From positions 1 to 64,000 of the forward strand of contig DATJPT010000009.1 in NCBI GenBank assembly GCA_035506275.1: 64,000 nucleotides of DNA, in the 5' to 3' direction. The DNA is from Bacteroidota bacterium. Its GTDB lineage: Bacteria; Bacteroidota; Ignavibacteria; UBA10030; UBA8401. The number at the start of each line of letters is the position of its first letter. Within the stretch, counting starts at the first letter, position 1. The notes beneath the pieces are model-generated. The model was not told the DNA's origin, searched no databases, and was given only the letters and a program-made list of their open reading frames with translations. Shown here piece by piece: positions 51,079 to 61,946 of this stretch. Made by a program: the position numbers and the translations under genes.

Positions 51079-52509
51079 ATGTTGGAATCAGCCATCAGAA
51101 CCGCAGGGGAAGAAGTTGGAACGAACAGGAATGGGGGCGGCCCAAAGAAGCAAACGGGCAAGCCTACCACGAATTTGCCGGTCGCGGTCTCTTCGACGGA
51201 CGTTCATCTAACCCTTTCCCGCCACATGCTTGTGGACGGGTTCGACCTGGTCGTCGATCTAAAAAGAAGCCAGGGTTGCTATCTTTACGATTCTCGTTTC
51301 AATAAACGGTATCTCGATTTCTTTTCCTTTTTTGGATCGTCCGCGGTCGGGATGAATCATCCGAAAATGACCGAGCCGGGATTTCTCGAAACACTCGGCC
51401 AGGTTGCCGTGAACAAGCCGTCGAACTCCGACGTGTACAGCGTCGAGATGGCGGAATTCGTTGAGACGTTCTCGCGAATTGTGCAGCCGGAATATCTGCC
51501 GTATGTTTTCTATGTCGACGGCGGTGCGCTTGCCGTCGAAAATGCCTTGAAAACCGCGTTCGATTGGAAGGTTCGCAAGAATTTTATTAAGGGATATACC
51601 GAGGAACGGGGAAGGCAGATCATTCATTTTCGGCGCGCATTCCACGGGCGGAGCGGCTACACGCTTTCCCTCACGAATACGGACCCGACGAAGACGAATT
51701 ATTTTCCGAAATTCAAATGGCCGAGGATTTTGAACCCTGCGATGACGTTTCCGCTCAACGACATCCATCTGAAAGAGGTGATGGATGACGAAGAAATTGC
51801 GGTCCGGCAGATCAAAGAGGCGATCATCAACAATCCTGACGACATCGCGGCGCTCATCATAGAACCGATCCAGGCCGAAGGGGGGGACAATCATTTCCGG
51901 AAAGAATTTCTGGTGAAGCTTCGTGAGATCTGCGACGAAAACGAGATCCTTCTTATCTTTGATGAAGTGCAAACGGGAATCGGGCTGACCGGAAAGATGT
52001 GGGCGCATGAATACTTTGTGAAGCCCGATCTGATGTCCTTCGGCAAGAAGACACATGTCTGCGGATTTATGAGCAGCACGCGGATCGATGATGTGCTCGA
52101 CAACGTGTTCCATAAGCCAAGCCGTCTCAACTCGACCTTCGGCGGCAATTTGGTCGACATGGTTCGGTTCACGCGGATCATGGAGATCATCGAAGAGGAG
52201 CAGCTCGTGGAAAACGCACGGCTCCAGGGAGAATATATGCTTCGGGAATTAGCTGCGATGGGAGAGGAATTTCCTTCGCTCGTTTCGAATGTCCGGGGGC
52301 GCGGAATGATGTGCGCGATCGACCTGGATACGGCACAAAACCGGGATCAGCTGCGTCAGAAGGCGTACGAGGAAGGATTGATCATTATCGGCTGCGGCGA
52401 TCGGTCCATCCGTTTCAGGCCGCCGTTGACGATTCAGCGCGGCGAATTGGAAGAAGGGTTCAACATCATGCGGAAAGCCCTTCGGGAACTTAACGCGGGC
52501 GAACTTTGA
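51079..52509 (+). CDS. lat: L-lysine 6-transaminase
   Basis: A 476-residue class III PLP aminotransferase. ATG 51079 is chosen because GGAGGTG lies upstream; a frame from 51013 lacks one. Features include LDFFSFFGSSAVGMNHPKM, VDGGALAVENALKTAFDWK, RRAFHGRSGYTLSLTNT, LIFDEVQTGIGLTG and the PLP Lys in SFGKKTHVCGF. The FFSFFGSSAVGMNHP and STFGGNLVDMVR segments match lysine epsilon-aminotransferases (Lat) rather than ornithine or GABA enzymes. It removes the epsilon-amino group of lysine and works with the upstream dehydrogenase. Confidence 0.9.
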   Translation: MLESAIRTAGEEVGTNRNGGGPKKQTGKPTTNLPVAVSSTDVHLTLSRHMLVDGFDLVVDLKRSQGCYLYDSRFNKRYLDFFSFFGSSAVGMNHPKMTEPGFLETLGQVAVNKPSNSDVYSVEMAEFVETFSRIVQPEYLPYVFYVDGGALAVENALKTAFDWKVRKNFIKGYTEERGRQIIHFRRAFHGRSGYTLSLTNTDPTKTNYFPKFKWPRILNPAMTFPLNDIHLKEVMDDEEIAVRQIKEAIINNPDDIAALIIEPIQAEGGDNHFRKEFLVKLREICDENEILLIFDEVQTGIGLTGKMWAHEYFVKPDLMSFGKKTHVCGFMSSTRIDDVLDNVFHKPSRLNSTFGGNLVDMVRFTRIMEIIEEEQLVENARLQGEYMLRELAAMGEEFPSLVSNVRGRGMMCAIDLDTAQNRDQLRQKAYEEGLIIIGCGDRSIRFRPPLTIQRGELEEGFNIMRKALRELNAGEL

Positions 52510-52521
52510 AGGCGGTATGCT

Positions 52522-53370
52522 ATGGAAACGACCACTCGAACGATGAACGGCAACGAGTTGCTTCTCAATCCGAAATTTGTGAAGAAGATGCTGGTGGATT
52601 TTCTCCGCGATCAGATTCACAACGCCGGATTTACGAAAGCAGTGATCGGACTATCGGGAGGGGTCGACTCGGCGGTCTCCGCGTATCTTTCAGCAGAAGC
52701 GCTCGGCAAAGAAAATGTTTTCGCTGTCCTGATGCCGTATGCCTCGAGCAGTCCACAAAGCAAGGCAGACGCCGAACTGGTTGTGAGCAACCTTCACGTT
52801 CACTCTGAAGTTGTCGAGATTACGCCGATGGTCGATCCGTTCATAACGGCACAGCGCATGACCGACAATGTCCGCCGGGGAAATGTCATGGCGCGGATGA
52901 GGATGATCGTTCTCTACGACCGTTCGATCCAGCATCATGCGCTTGTTGTCGGAACCTCCAACAAAACGGAAACGATGCTCGGTTACGGGACGTTGTTCGG
53001 GGACATGGCGTGCGCCGTCAATCCGCTCGGCGATCTTTTTAAGACTCAGGTATGGCAGCTCGCCGAAGCTCTTGGCGTTCCTAAAAGGATCGTCGAGAAA
53101 AAACCCACCGCCGATTTATGGCAGGACCAGACCGACGAGGGGGAGCTGGGTTTTTCGTACCGGGATGTTGACCGGCTCCTCTATTACATGATCGACGAAC
53201 GGCGGAGAGATGATGAACTGACCGCGATGGGCTTTGAAAAGAAGTTCATCGAGACGATCAAAAGACGTGTCAAGCAAAACCAATTCAAACGCCGGCCGCC
53301 GATCGTGGCAAAGATCTCGCAGCGGACGGTGAACGTCGATTTCCGGTACGTCCGCGATTGGGGTATATAG
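52522..53370 (+). CDS. nadE: NH3-dependent NAD+ synthetase
   Basis: A 282-residue N-type ATP pyrophosphatase. PP-loop AVIGLSGGVDSAVSAYL, GTSNKTETMLGYGTLFGDMACAVNPLGDLFK and KKPTADLWQDQTDEGELGFSY are diagnostic. It converts nicotinic acid adenine dinucleotide to NAD using ammonia. There is no glutaminase domain. It starts 12 bp after lat and rsmI begins 4 bp after its stop. Confidence 0.94.
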   Translation: METTTRTMNGNELLLNPKFVKKMLVDFLRDQIHNAGFTKAVIGLSGGVDSAVSAYLSAEALGKENVFAVLMPYASSSPQSKADAELVVSNLHVHSEVVEITPMVDPFITAQRMTDNVRRGNVMARMRMIVLYDRSIQHHALVVGTSNKTETMLGYGTLFGDMACAVNPLGDLFKTQVWQLAEALGVPKRIVEKKPTADLWQDQTDEGELGFSYRDVDRLLYYMIDERRRDDELTAMGFEKKFIETIKRRVKQNQFKRRPPIVAKISQRTVNVDFRYVRDWGI

Positions 53371-53374
53371 AGCG

Positions 53375-54064
53375 ATGCCCGAAGAAATCCGCCCTGGGGC
53401 GCTATACATTGTTCCGACGCCGATCGGCAATCTCGACGATATTACGTATCGCGCGGTAAAAATCCTCTCTTCGGTTGACGTGATCGCGGCAGAAGATACC
53501 CGCACGACGAAGGTTCTTCTCGACCATTTGCAGATCCAAAAACCCCTTCTCAGTTTTTTCACGCATAACGAAACCATCCGTGTTCCGCAGATCGTTGCCA
53601 GGCTGAGGGACGGCCACTCGGTCGCGCTTGTTTCAGATGCGGGGACGCCGGGAATTTCCGACCCGGCCTATTCGATCATTCAGGCTTGCATCGTGGATGA
53701 TATTCCTATCATTCCCCTTCCCGGGCCGACGGCGTTTATTCCTGTGCTGGTGGCGAGCGGAATGCCGACTCAGTCGTTCGTGTTCGAAGGTTTTCTTCCA
53801 CACAAAAAGGGAAGGTCCACGAAACTGTCCCAGCTCAAAGACGAAGCCCGGACGATGGTCTTCTACGAATCTCCTCATCGCATCCTTCGAACGCTAGAGG
53901 ACATTCGCGATGCGTTTGGCGACCGTCCCGCCGTCATCGGACGGGAAATCACTAAAAAGTTTGAAGAAATCCTTCGCGGAACCCTCTCATCACTCCACAC
54001 AACGTTGTCCGCCCGCCCCGTTAAAGGGGAGTTCGTCCTCATCGTTTCGGGAGCAAAATTATAG
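53375..54064 (+). CDS. rsmI: 16S rRNA (cytidine-1402 2'-O)-methyltransferase RsmI
   Basis: A 229-residue tetrapyrrole-methylase-fold enzyme. LYIVPTPIGNLDDITYRA, ALVSDAGTPGISDPAY, PGPTAFIPVLVASGMP and FYESPHRILRTLEDI are characteristic of RsmI. It modifies C1402 in the decoding centre. It lacks the C-terminal helical domain of the longer E. coli protein. It ends just before the groESL promoter. Confidence 0.94.
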   Translation: MPEEIRPGALYIVPTPIGNLDDITYRAVKILSSVDVIAAEDTRTTKVLLDHLQIQKPLLSFFTHNETIRVPQIVARLRDGHSVALVSDAGTPGISDPAYSIIQACIVDDIPIIPLPGPTAFIPVLVASGMPTQSFVFEGFLPHKKGRSTKLSQLKDEARTMVFYESPHRILRTLEDIRDAFGDRPAVIGREITKKFEEILRGTLSSLHTTLSARPVKGEFVLIVSGAKL

Positions 54065-54074
54065 TCGAAACCAC

Positions 54075-54103
54075 TTGACAATAGCATCGTGAATTGCTAT
54101 ATT
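54075..54103 (+). promoter_or_regulatory. groESL promoter
   Basis: TTGACA (54075-54080), a 17-bp spacer, TATATT (54098-54103). It is the best promoter in the window. Confidence 0.88.
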
Positions 54104-54128
54104 AGCACTCATTGAACGTGAGTGCTAA
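54102..54128 (+). promoter_or_regulatory. CIRCE element (HrcA operator)
   Basis: TTAGCACTC (54102-54110), nine bases, GAGTGCTAA (54120-54128) is a perfect CIRCE inverted repeat. It overlaps the end of the -10 box and the start site, so HrcA binding would block groESL transcription until heat shock. hrcA itself is not in the window. Confidence 0.97.
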
Positions 54129-54200
54129 TTATTTTTTATACCATAAGTTATTTCAATTAAATAGGTTACATCGTATTAACTTAACGTTAAGGAGACTTGT

Positions 54201-54491
54201 ATGAAATTACATCCTTTGGCTGACAGAATTGTTGTCAAGCCCGCCGAGGCTGAGGAAAAAACAAAGGGAGGAATCATTCTTCCTGACACTGCCAAAGAAA
54301 AACCGGTGTGGGGCGAGGTTGTTGCCGCCGGACCGGGGAAGGTCACAGATGAAGGGAAGAAAGTTCCGATGGAGGTGAAGGTCGGCGACAAAGTTCTTTA
54401 CGGTAAATATTCCGGGACAGAAGTGACCGTCGACGGGGAAGAAGTTCTGATCATGCGTGAGAGCGACGTGTTCGCGATCATGCCCAAGTAA
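54201..54491 (+). CDS. groES: Co-chaperonin GroES
   Basis: A 96-residue protein with AAGGAG upstream. [29 protein letters not shown] contains the mobile loop, and the roof region and [13 protein letters not shown] follow. It caps the GroEL cavity. It is the first gene of the CIRCE-controlled operon. Confidence 0.98.
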   Translation: MKLHPLADRIVVKPAEAEEKTKGGIILPDTAKEKPVWGEVVAAGPGKVTDEGKKVPMEVKVGDKVLYGKYSGTEVTVDGEEVLIMRESDVFAIMPK

Positions 54492-54495
54492 TTGA

Positions 54496-56169
<1,674 letters not shown>

Positions 56170-56196
56170 CCACCGTTGCCGTAGAAGGAAGAAGGG

Positions 56197-56233
56197 ATCC
56201 CCGAACGCTCGTTTGCGTTCGGGGATTTTTATT
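56197..56233 (+). terminator. Rho-independent terminator of groESL
   Basis: A perfect 12-bp stem, ATCCCCGAACGC (56197-56208) with GCGTTCGGGGAT (56215-56226), loop TCGTTT, followed by TTTTATTT. Confidence 0.95.
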
Positions 56234-56248
56234 TGTGCCGGAATTCTT

Positions 56249-56254
56249 TATATT
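56249..56254 (+). promoter_or_regulatory. Possible -10 box for the M24 peptidase gene
   Basis: TATATT stands 51 bp before the ATG. The hexamer 17 bp upstream (TTTTTA) is the terminator's own T-run and a poor -35, so this is a weak call. Confidence 0.35.
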
Positions 56255-56304
56255 GACGCACAAATGCTCCACCGATACTCTCCGACAGCGTAAAGGAGGA
56301 CGCC

Positions 56305-57513
56305 ATGTCAAAGGCCGACGAATTAACGAAAAGAATCTCATCGATTCAGGCTGCGCTGCACGCATACAAGCTTGAAGGATGGCTGCTCTATAATTTCCGA
56401 CAGTCCAACGTATTCGCTTCGAAATTGTTGGAACTGCCGGCACATCTCACGCAAATGAGGCGATACTTCTATTTTATCCCGGCGCAAGGAACGCCGCACA
56501 AGCTTGTTCACGGCATTGAACAATACAACCTGGACCATCTCCCCGGCGGCAAAACCGTCTATGTCAGCTGGCAATCGCTCCAGGACGGGCTTAAGGCGAC
56601 CCTTAAAGGGGTGAACTCAGTTGCGATGGAATATTCTCCGAATAATGCGATTCCGTACGTCTCGAAAGTTGACGGCGGTACAGTCGAATTAATCCGGTCA
56701 TTCGGCGTCAATGTCGTCTCCTCGGCGGATATCGTTCAATTTTTCGAAGCACGGTGGACCGAGGAACAGCGGGCGGATCAATTTGAGACCTCGAAGGTTC
56801 TGAGGAAGACCGTCGATGTCGCTTTTGGGTTTATCGGCGAAAGGCTTCGGGCAGGACAGAGGGTGACGGAATACGATGTTCAGCAAACAATGGCAAATTA
56901 TTTCAAGGAAAACGGGCTTGTGATCGACGATGCCCCGAATTGTTCCGTCAATGCGAACGCGGCAAATCCTCACTATGAACCGACGAAAGAAATTTTTTCA
57001 GAGATCAAGAAGGGGGATCGCATCCTGATCGATCTGTGGGCAAAGAAGAACAAAGCCGAGAGCGTCTATTCCGATATCACCTGGGTTGCGTTTGCCGGTG
57101 AGGAGATCCCGGCGAAGTATCAGAAGGTTTTTGAGGTCGTGAAAGGGGCGCGCGATACCGCGGTCGAGTATTTAAAGTCGGAATTCTCCAGCGGACGCAA
57201 AGTACGCGGCTGCGATGTGGACGATATTACCCGAAAGTACATCAGTGATAAAGGGTACGGCGAATTTTTTATCCACCGAACGGGGCATAATATCGGCACC
57301 GAAGTCCACGGAAACGGCGCCAACATCGATAATTTAGAGACCCATGACCAGCGCGAAATTATTCCGGAAACATGTTTTTCTATCGAACCCGGTATCTATC
57401 TTCCGGGCGAATTCGGCGTCCGGCTGGAGATCGACGTGTATGTCAGCAAGGAGAGAAAGATCGAAATTCCGGGAGGACCGATTCAACAAGAAATCGTGAA
57501 GATCAAGTGTTAG
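56305..57513 (+). CDS. M24-family Xaa-Pro aminopeptidase-like metallopeptidase
   Basis: A 402-residue protein with an AAAGGAGG site upstream. After an N-terminal creatinase-type domain (1-150) comes the pita-bread domain with metal ligands in RILIDLWAKKN (Asp), YSDITWVAF (Asp), FIHRTGHNIGTEVHG (His), SIEPGIYLPG (Glu) and the last Glu in VRLEIDVYVS. It should remove N-terminal residues next to proline in the cytoplasm. The M28 peptidase gene overlaps its end. Confidence 0.9.
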   Translation: MSKADELTKRISSIQAALHAYKLEGWLLYNFRQSNVFASKLLELPAHLTQMRRYFYFIPAQGTPHKLVHGIEQYNLDHLPGGKTVYVSWQSLQDGLKATLKGVNSVAMEYSPNNAIPYVSKVDGGTVELIRSFGVNVVSSADIVQFFEARWTEEQRADQFETSKVLRKTVDVAFGFIGERLRAGQRVTEYDVQQTMANYFKENGLVIDDAPNCSVNANAANPHYEPTKEIFSEIKKGDRILIDLWAKKNKAESVYSDITWVAFAGEEIPAKYQKVFEVVKGARDTAVEYLKSEFSSGRKVRGCDVDDITRKYISDKGYGEFFIHRTGHNIGTEVHGNGANIDNLETHDQREIIPETCFSIEPGIYLPGEFGVRLEIDVYVSKERKIEIPGGPIQQEIVKIKC

Positions 57514-59231
57514 AGAAACTTCATCGAAATCGCCGGGGATACCGCACGGGGAAACGATACAATGCCGGCCGAAACGCCAAGATCGCGCTTTATACGCTTG
57601 CATGGTTGAACATATGTTCTTCCTCGCTTTATCCTCAAATGCCGGAAGACGAGGCACAAGCGTTCGCAGCCATCAATCCTCGCATTTTTCAAAGCCACCT
57701 GAAATTTCTCGCCGATGATTTGCTGGAAGGGCGCGCCCCTGCCACCCGCGCCGACGCAGTAGCGGAAAAATATCTGATGTCGCAGCTGCAGCTGCTCGGA
57801 CTTCAGCCCGGAGGAGAAAACGGGACCTACCTTCAGCGGTTCCCGATCGTAGGGATCACGGCAGATTCGTCGATGGAACTGGTTGCCCGGTGCGGGACAA
57901 AGGAAGAACGGTTCAAATTTCGGGATGAATTCATCGGTTTTTCTGGGATACAGGAAGAACATGTCGATATCGCGAACGCCGAGGTCGTCTTTGTAGGATA
58001 CGGCATCGATGCACCGGAACAAAAATGGGACGATTACAAAGGGGTCGATGTTTCGGGCAAAGTGCTGCTGATGATGAATGACGAACCCCCGAGCAACGAC
58101 CCGAAGTTCTTCGGAGGCAAGGCTCGGACATACTACGGGCGATGGACGTACAAATACGAGATCGCCGCGCACAAGAAAGCGGCCGGGGCTATCATCATCC
58201 ATACGGATCGGTCGGCCGGCTACCCCTTTCAGGTGGTCCAGACATCATGGAGCGGCGAGAATTTTTCGATCGAGGATCCCAAAGAAGAGCCGATGAAATT
58301 GGAATCGTGGCTCTCATGGAGCGCGAGCAAAACCCTGGTTGCGTTGTCGGGGAACAATCTGGATGAGTTGATGAGGAGGGCGAATTCAAGAAAGTTCACA
58401 CCGGTTCCGCTCGGTACAGTAGTTTCGGTCCATCTTCATAACACGATCAGAAAGATCACCACGGCGAACGTCGCGGGATTGCTTCCTGGGAGCGATTCCA
58501 GCCTTTCAAAGGAAGCCGTCATCTACACCGCGCATTTCGACCATTTGGGAATTGTTCAGCCGGTCAACGGCGACTCGATCGACAACGGCGCGCTTGACAA
58601 TGCGTCCGGCGTGAGCATGGTGCTGACGCTTGCGAACGGATTCACTCATCTTGCGATCAGGCCGAAGCGGTCGATCCTCTTTTTGCTTGTCGGCGGGGAA
58701 GAAGCAGGCACGCTCGGCTCGGAATATTACGCCGCCCACCCGACATTCCCCGCGGCAAAGATCGCCGCCGATATCAACATCGACGGCGTGAATATGTTCG
58801 GTGAGACTCGGGATATTTCGATGATCGGGAAGGGGCGGTCGACGATCGATGAATCGGTGAAGAAGGCGGCAACGCTGGCCGGTTTTGTCGTGAAACCCGA
58901 CCAGTTTCCCGAACAAGGGGCCTTCTACCGTTCAGACCAATTCAGCTTTGCGCAGATCGGCGTGCCCGTAGCGTATTTCGACGGCGGAATTGATTTCATC
59001 GGCAAGCCTGCCGGCTGGGGAAAACAAATGGCCGAAGAGTACAATGACTACAACTACCACCAGCCCAGCGACGAGATTCGCAGCGATTGGACGTATGAGG
59101 GGACGATGCAGGAAGCCAAGTTCTATTTCCACCTTGCGTATCTTCTTGCCAACCAACGGTCCATGCCGCAATGGAACAGGGGGGATGAATTTGAGGGGGT
59201 GCGGCTGCGCTCGCTGAGCGAGGGGAAATAG
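57507..59231 (+). CDS. Secreted M28-family zinc aminopeptidase with PA domain
   Basis: A 574-residue protein. GTG 57507 overlaps the previous stop; the frame extends further upstream but only into the M24 gene. A secretion-like segment (KIALYTLAWLNICSSSLYPQ) lies at about 25-44. A PA-domain insert spans about 150-290. M28 zinc ligands: His-Asp in AHFDHLG, Asp in GALDNASGVSM, Glu pair in GGEEAGTLGSEYY, Asp in NIDGVNMFG and His in YHQPSDE. It should release amino acids from peptides outside the cytoplasm. The exact start is uncertain. Confidence 0.9.
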   Translation: MLEKLHRNRRGYRTGKRYNAGRNAKIALYTLAWLNICSSSLYPQMPEDEAQAFAAINPRIFQSHLKFLADDLLEGRAPATRADAVAEKYLMSQLQLLGLQPGGENGTYLQRFPIVGITADSSMELVARCGTKEERFKFRDEFIGFSGIQEEHVDIANAEVVFVGYGIDAPEQKWDDYKGVDVSGKVLLMMNDEPPSNDPKFFGGKARTYYGRWTYKYEIAAHKKAAGAIIIHTDRSAGYPFQVVQTSWSGENFSIEDPKEEPMKLESWLSWSASKTLVALSGNNLDELMRRANSRKFTPVPLGTVVSVHLHNTIRKITTANVAGLLPGSDSSLSKEAVIYTAHFDHLGIVQPVNGDSIDNGALDNASGVSMVLTLANGFTHLAIRPKRSILFLLVGGEEAGTLGSEYYAAHPTFPAAKIAADINIDGVNMFGETRDISMIGKGRSTIDESVKKAATLAGFVVKPDQFPEQGAFYRSDQFSFAQIGVPVAYFDGGIDFIGKPAGWGKQMAEEYNDYNYHQPSDEIRSDWTYEGTMQEAKFYFHLAYLLANQRSMPQWNRGDEFEGVRLRSLSEGK

Positions 59232-59255
59232 CCGCGAAGCGCGATATGCCGCGCC

Positions 59256-60650
59256 TCAGGCCTTTTTGTTCTTCAGCACCCTTGTCCAGTGGACGATCTG
59301 TTTCTTTATTTCCTGAGGGGAAGTGCTGCCTGCCGATTTCTTGTGTTCGACGCTCTTGTGAGGCGTCAGCACCTCGAACACATCTTCGCCGAGCAAATCC
59401 GAAAAATGTCGTAACTCCGGCATCGTAAGGTGCGATAAGCTCTTTTTATGTTCGATGGCGTATGCGACAATTTTTCCCGTGATCGAATGCGCGTCCCTGA
59501 ACGCCTCTCCTTTTTTGACGAGATAATCCGCAATTTCTGTCGCCGTCAAGAAATCATTCTTCAGTTCCTCTTCAAACCTGCTTTTCTCGAATTTTGTGTG
59601 AACGAGAATGTGGGAAAAGATGAAGAGGCATTGACGTGTTGTCGCGACCGCGTCGAGCATTGGTAGCTTGTCTTCCTGCATGTCGCGGTTGTAGGCGAGC
59701 GGTAGGCCTTTCATGATCGTGAGGATGTTGACCAGATCGCCGAACACTCTTCCTGCTTTTCCCCGCACAAGCTCCGCCATATCGGGGTTCTTTTTCTGCG
59801 GCATGATGCTGCTTCCGGTGGTATAGGCATCGTCGGTTTTCGCAAAATTGAACTCCTGCGAGCTCCAGAGGACGATCTCTTCGGCGAACCTGCTCAAATG
59901 TGTTAAAATAATGCTGCACGCGGAAATGAACTCGATAAGATAATCCCGATCGCTCACCGCATCCATACTGTTCTCAATGATGCCGTCGAACCCCAGTTTG
60001 CGGGCGACCATCGCCCTATCGATGGGAAACGATGTTCCCGCTAACGCTGCCGCTCCGAGGGGGAGCCTATTCACCCGTTTGTAGCAATCCGCCAAACGCC
60101 CGAAATCTCTTTCGAACATCCCGATGTAGGCGAGGAAATGGTGGGATAAATATACCGGCTGGGCACGCTGCAGGTGGGTGTAGCCGGGCATGATAGTATC
60201 GAAATATTTTTCAGCCTTATAGAGCAACACCCGCTGGAGCTGGAGGATGAGCTTCTGCAGTTCGCGGATCGCCCCCCGAAGATGGAGGCGCTCGTCGAGG
60301 GCAACCTGGTCGTTCCTGCTCCTTCCGGTATGGAGTTTTCCCCCGATAGGGCCGATCTTTTGGATCAGCCTCTGCTCGATCGCCATGTGGATGTCTTCTT
60401 TGTCCCACGAAAGGTCGAGTTTCCCTGAATCGATCTCCTTGCCGATGGCTCTCAGCGCGGTGCGGATGCGCCGGGCTTCTTCCGGCGAAATGATCTTTAC
60501 CGCCGCGAGCATCTCAACATGCGCGATGCTCCCGGCAATGTCTTCCTGGTAGAGGTGCTTGTCGAGCTCGACGGATGACGAGAACCTCAGAGCAATTTCG
60601 GACAGTGGCTCTTTGAATCGTCCGCTCCATAACGGCTGTTGATGGGACAT
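59256..60650 (-). CDS. argH: Argininosuccinate lyase
   Basis: A 464-residue fumarase-superfamily lyase. The N-terminus LWSGRFKEPLSEIALRFSSS, HTGRSRNDQVALDERL, MPGYTHLQRAQPVYLSHH and the signature GSSIMPQKKNPD are intact. It splits argininosuccinate into arginine and fumarate. It lies just past the rplI terminator on the same strand (27 bp), so it either has a weak own promoter or is reached by read-through. No other arg gene is present. Confidence 0.96.
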   Translation of the reverse strand: MSHQQPLWSGRFKEPLSEIALRFSSSVELDKHLYQEDIAGSIAHVEMLAAVKIISPEEARRIRTALRAIGKEIDSGKLDLSWDKEDIHMAIEQRLIQKIGPIGGKLHTGRSRNDQVALDERLHLRGAIRELQKLILQLQRVLLYKAEKYFDTIMPGYTHLQRAQPVYLSHHFLAYIGMFERDFGRLADCYKRVNRLPLGAAALAGTSFPIDRAMVARKLGFDGIIENSMDAVSDRDYLIEFISACSIILTHLSRFAEEIVLWSSQEFNFAKTDDAYTTGSSIMPQKKNPDMAELVRGKAGRVFGDLVNILTIMKGLPLAYNRDMQEDKLPMLDAVATTRQCLFIFSHILVHTKFEKSRFEEELKNDFLTATEIADYLVKKGEAFRDAHSITGKIVAYAIEHKKSLSHLTMPELRHFSDLLGEDVFEVLTPHKSVEHKKSAGSTSPQEIKKQIVHWTRVLKNKKA

Positions 60651-60677
60651 GACTATTTCCTCATTCAGTAACGATGT

Positions 60678-60718
60678 TAAAAAAAATACCTGACGGTCGT
60701 GATTGAGGCGTCAGGTAT
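60678..60718 (-). terminator. Rho-independent terminator of the rpsF-rpsR-rplI operon
   Basis: On the minus strand ATACCTGACG (60718-60709) pairs perfectly with CGTCAGGTAT (60695-60686), followed by eight T including the last stem base. Confidence 0.93.
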
Positions 60719-60738
60719 AAAGCAGGACTCGGGAAGGG

Positions 60739-61182
60739 TTATTCCCGGACAACCCACACTTTGGCTTTTGCGCTGACCTTCGTGTGTAGTTTCACAGGAA
60801 CTTCAAAAATGCCCAGTGTTTTGATCGGCTCTTCCAGTTCGATGACCCGCTTGTCCACCGTGAAGCCCTTTTCTTTCAGCGCATCAGCGATCATCTGCGA
60901 TGTCACCGAGCCGAAGAGTTTGTCGTCCTCTCCGACCTTCATCGGAATCGTCACCGAAAGCTTCTCAAGCTCTACGCCGAGCTTCTCCGCGTCCTTCAAA
61001 AGCTTTTGTTCCTGCCGCTCGTGCTGCTTCTTTTCTTCTTCAAGAGCGCGCAGGCTGCTTGTCGTTGCACGGTATGCGATGCTCCGGGGGATCAGGTAAT
61101 TGCGCGCATAACCGTCCTTCACTGCGACGACTTCGCCGATTTTTCCGAGGCTTTCAAAATCCTTACGTAAAATGACTTTCAT
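60739..61182 (-). CDS. rplI: 50S ribosomal protein L9
   Basis: A 147-residue protein: MKVILRKDFESLGKIGEVVAVKDGYARNYLIP is the L9 N-domain, then the long connecting helix (ALEEEKKQHERQEQKLLKD) and the C-terminal rRNA-binding domain. Last gene of the rpsF-rpsR-rplI group, followed by a terminator. Confidence 0.97.
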   Translation of the reverse strand: MKVILRKDFESLGKIGEVVAVKDGYARNYLIPRSIAYRATTSSLRALEEEKKQHERQEQKLLKDAEKLGVELEKLSVTIPMKVGEDDKLFGSVTSQMIADALKEKGFTVDKRVIELEEPIKTLGIFEVPVKLHTKVSAKAKVWVVRE

Positions 61183-61212
61183 ACTCTCTCCAGCATTCTT
61201 GTTGAGTGCAAA

Positions 61213-61497
61213 TTATTTAATGGCGTCGGAGACGAAGGGGAGCAGTGCAAGATGCCGTGCCCGTTTGATCGCCTTGACCAACTGCCGCTGATGTTTTGCG
61301 CACGATCCGGTGATCCGTTTCGGAATTATTTTTCCCTGTTCGGTGACGAACCGGTAGAGCTTCTTTTCGTCTTTGTAGTCGATGTAGACCTCTTTCGAGT
61401 CGCAGAAGCGGCATGTTCGTTTTTTGCGGATCGCGTTCGATTCGCGCTTTTCCCGCCGGTCGTCGCCCCCCCGCCGATTTTGATTTTGATGGAACAC
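61213..61497 (-). CDS. rpsR: 30S ribosomal protein S18
   Basis: A 94-residue protein with an arginine-rich start ([14 protein letters not shown]), [19 protein letters not shown] and the conserved [28 protein letters not shown] end. The CxxC is of the Zn-binding (C+) type. It binds S6 on the small subunit. It sits between rpsF and rplI. Confidence 0.97.
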   Translation of the reverse strand: MFHQNQNRRGGDDRREKRESNAIRKKRTCRFCDSKEVYIDYKDEKKLYRFVTEQGKIIPKRITGSCAKHQRQLVKAIKRARHLALLPFVSDAIK

Positions 61498-61562
61498 GAT
61501 GATTCTCCTTCTTAAATTCTTTGATAGTCGGACTTTTTGTGGACTGGTCTTCTCAGAACTAA

Positions 61563-61946
61563 TTACACGACGACATCGCCGGCTCCGGCTGCCGCAGCAG
61601 CCTGGCTTTTCTGGAGCGCGGACGCTATTTCCTTTGCCTTGAGCGCTTTTTTGTCCAATTGGATCGTCAAATAACGAATGATCTGCTCATCCAGCTGGTA
61701 GTGCCGGTCGAGCTTTGCGATAAGATCGCCGGGGGCTTTGAATTCGAAGAAGGCATAAAAGCCGTTGTTCTTTTTATCGACCGTGTAGGCAAGGCGCTTC
61801 CTTCCCCATTTTTCGAGCGAGCGGACTTCGCCTCCGTTCTTCACGATCACATCCTTCACCTTTTCGATGACGGCATCGATCTGCGCATCGTCGAGCGTCG
61901 CGTTGACGATGAAGGTCGTCTCGTATAGCTTGTTCTCTTTTTCCAA
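61563..61946 (-). CDS. rpsF: 30S ribosomal protein S6
   Basis: A 127-residue protein: [50 protein letters not shown] and [14 protein letters not shown] are typical. The C-terminus is Ala-rich. The gene order rpsF-rpsR-rplI is standard, but no ssb lies between rpsF and rpsR as it does in many bacteria. Confidence 0.97.
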   Translation of the reverse strand: MEKENKLYETTFIVNATLDDAQIDAVIEKVKDVIVKNGGEVRSLEKWGRKRLAYTVDKKNNGFYAFFEFKAPGDLIAKLDRHYQLDEQIIRYLTIQLDKKALKAKEIASALQKSQAAAAAGAGDVVV

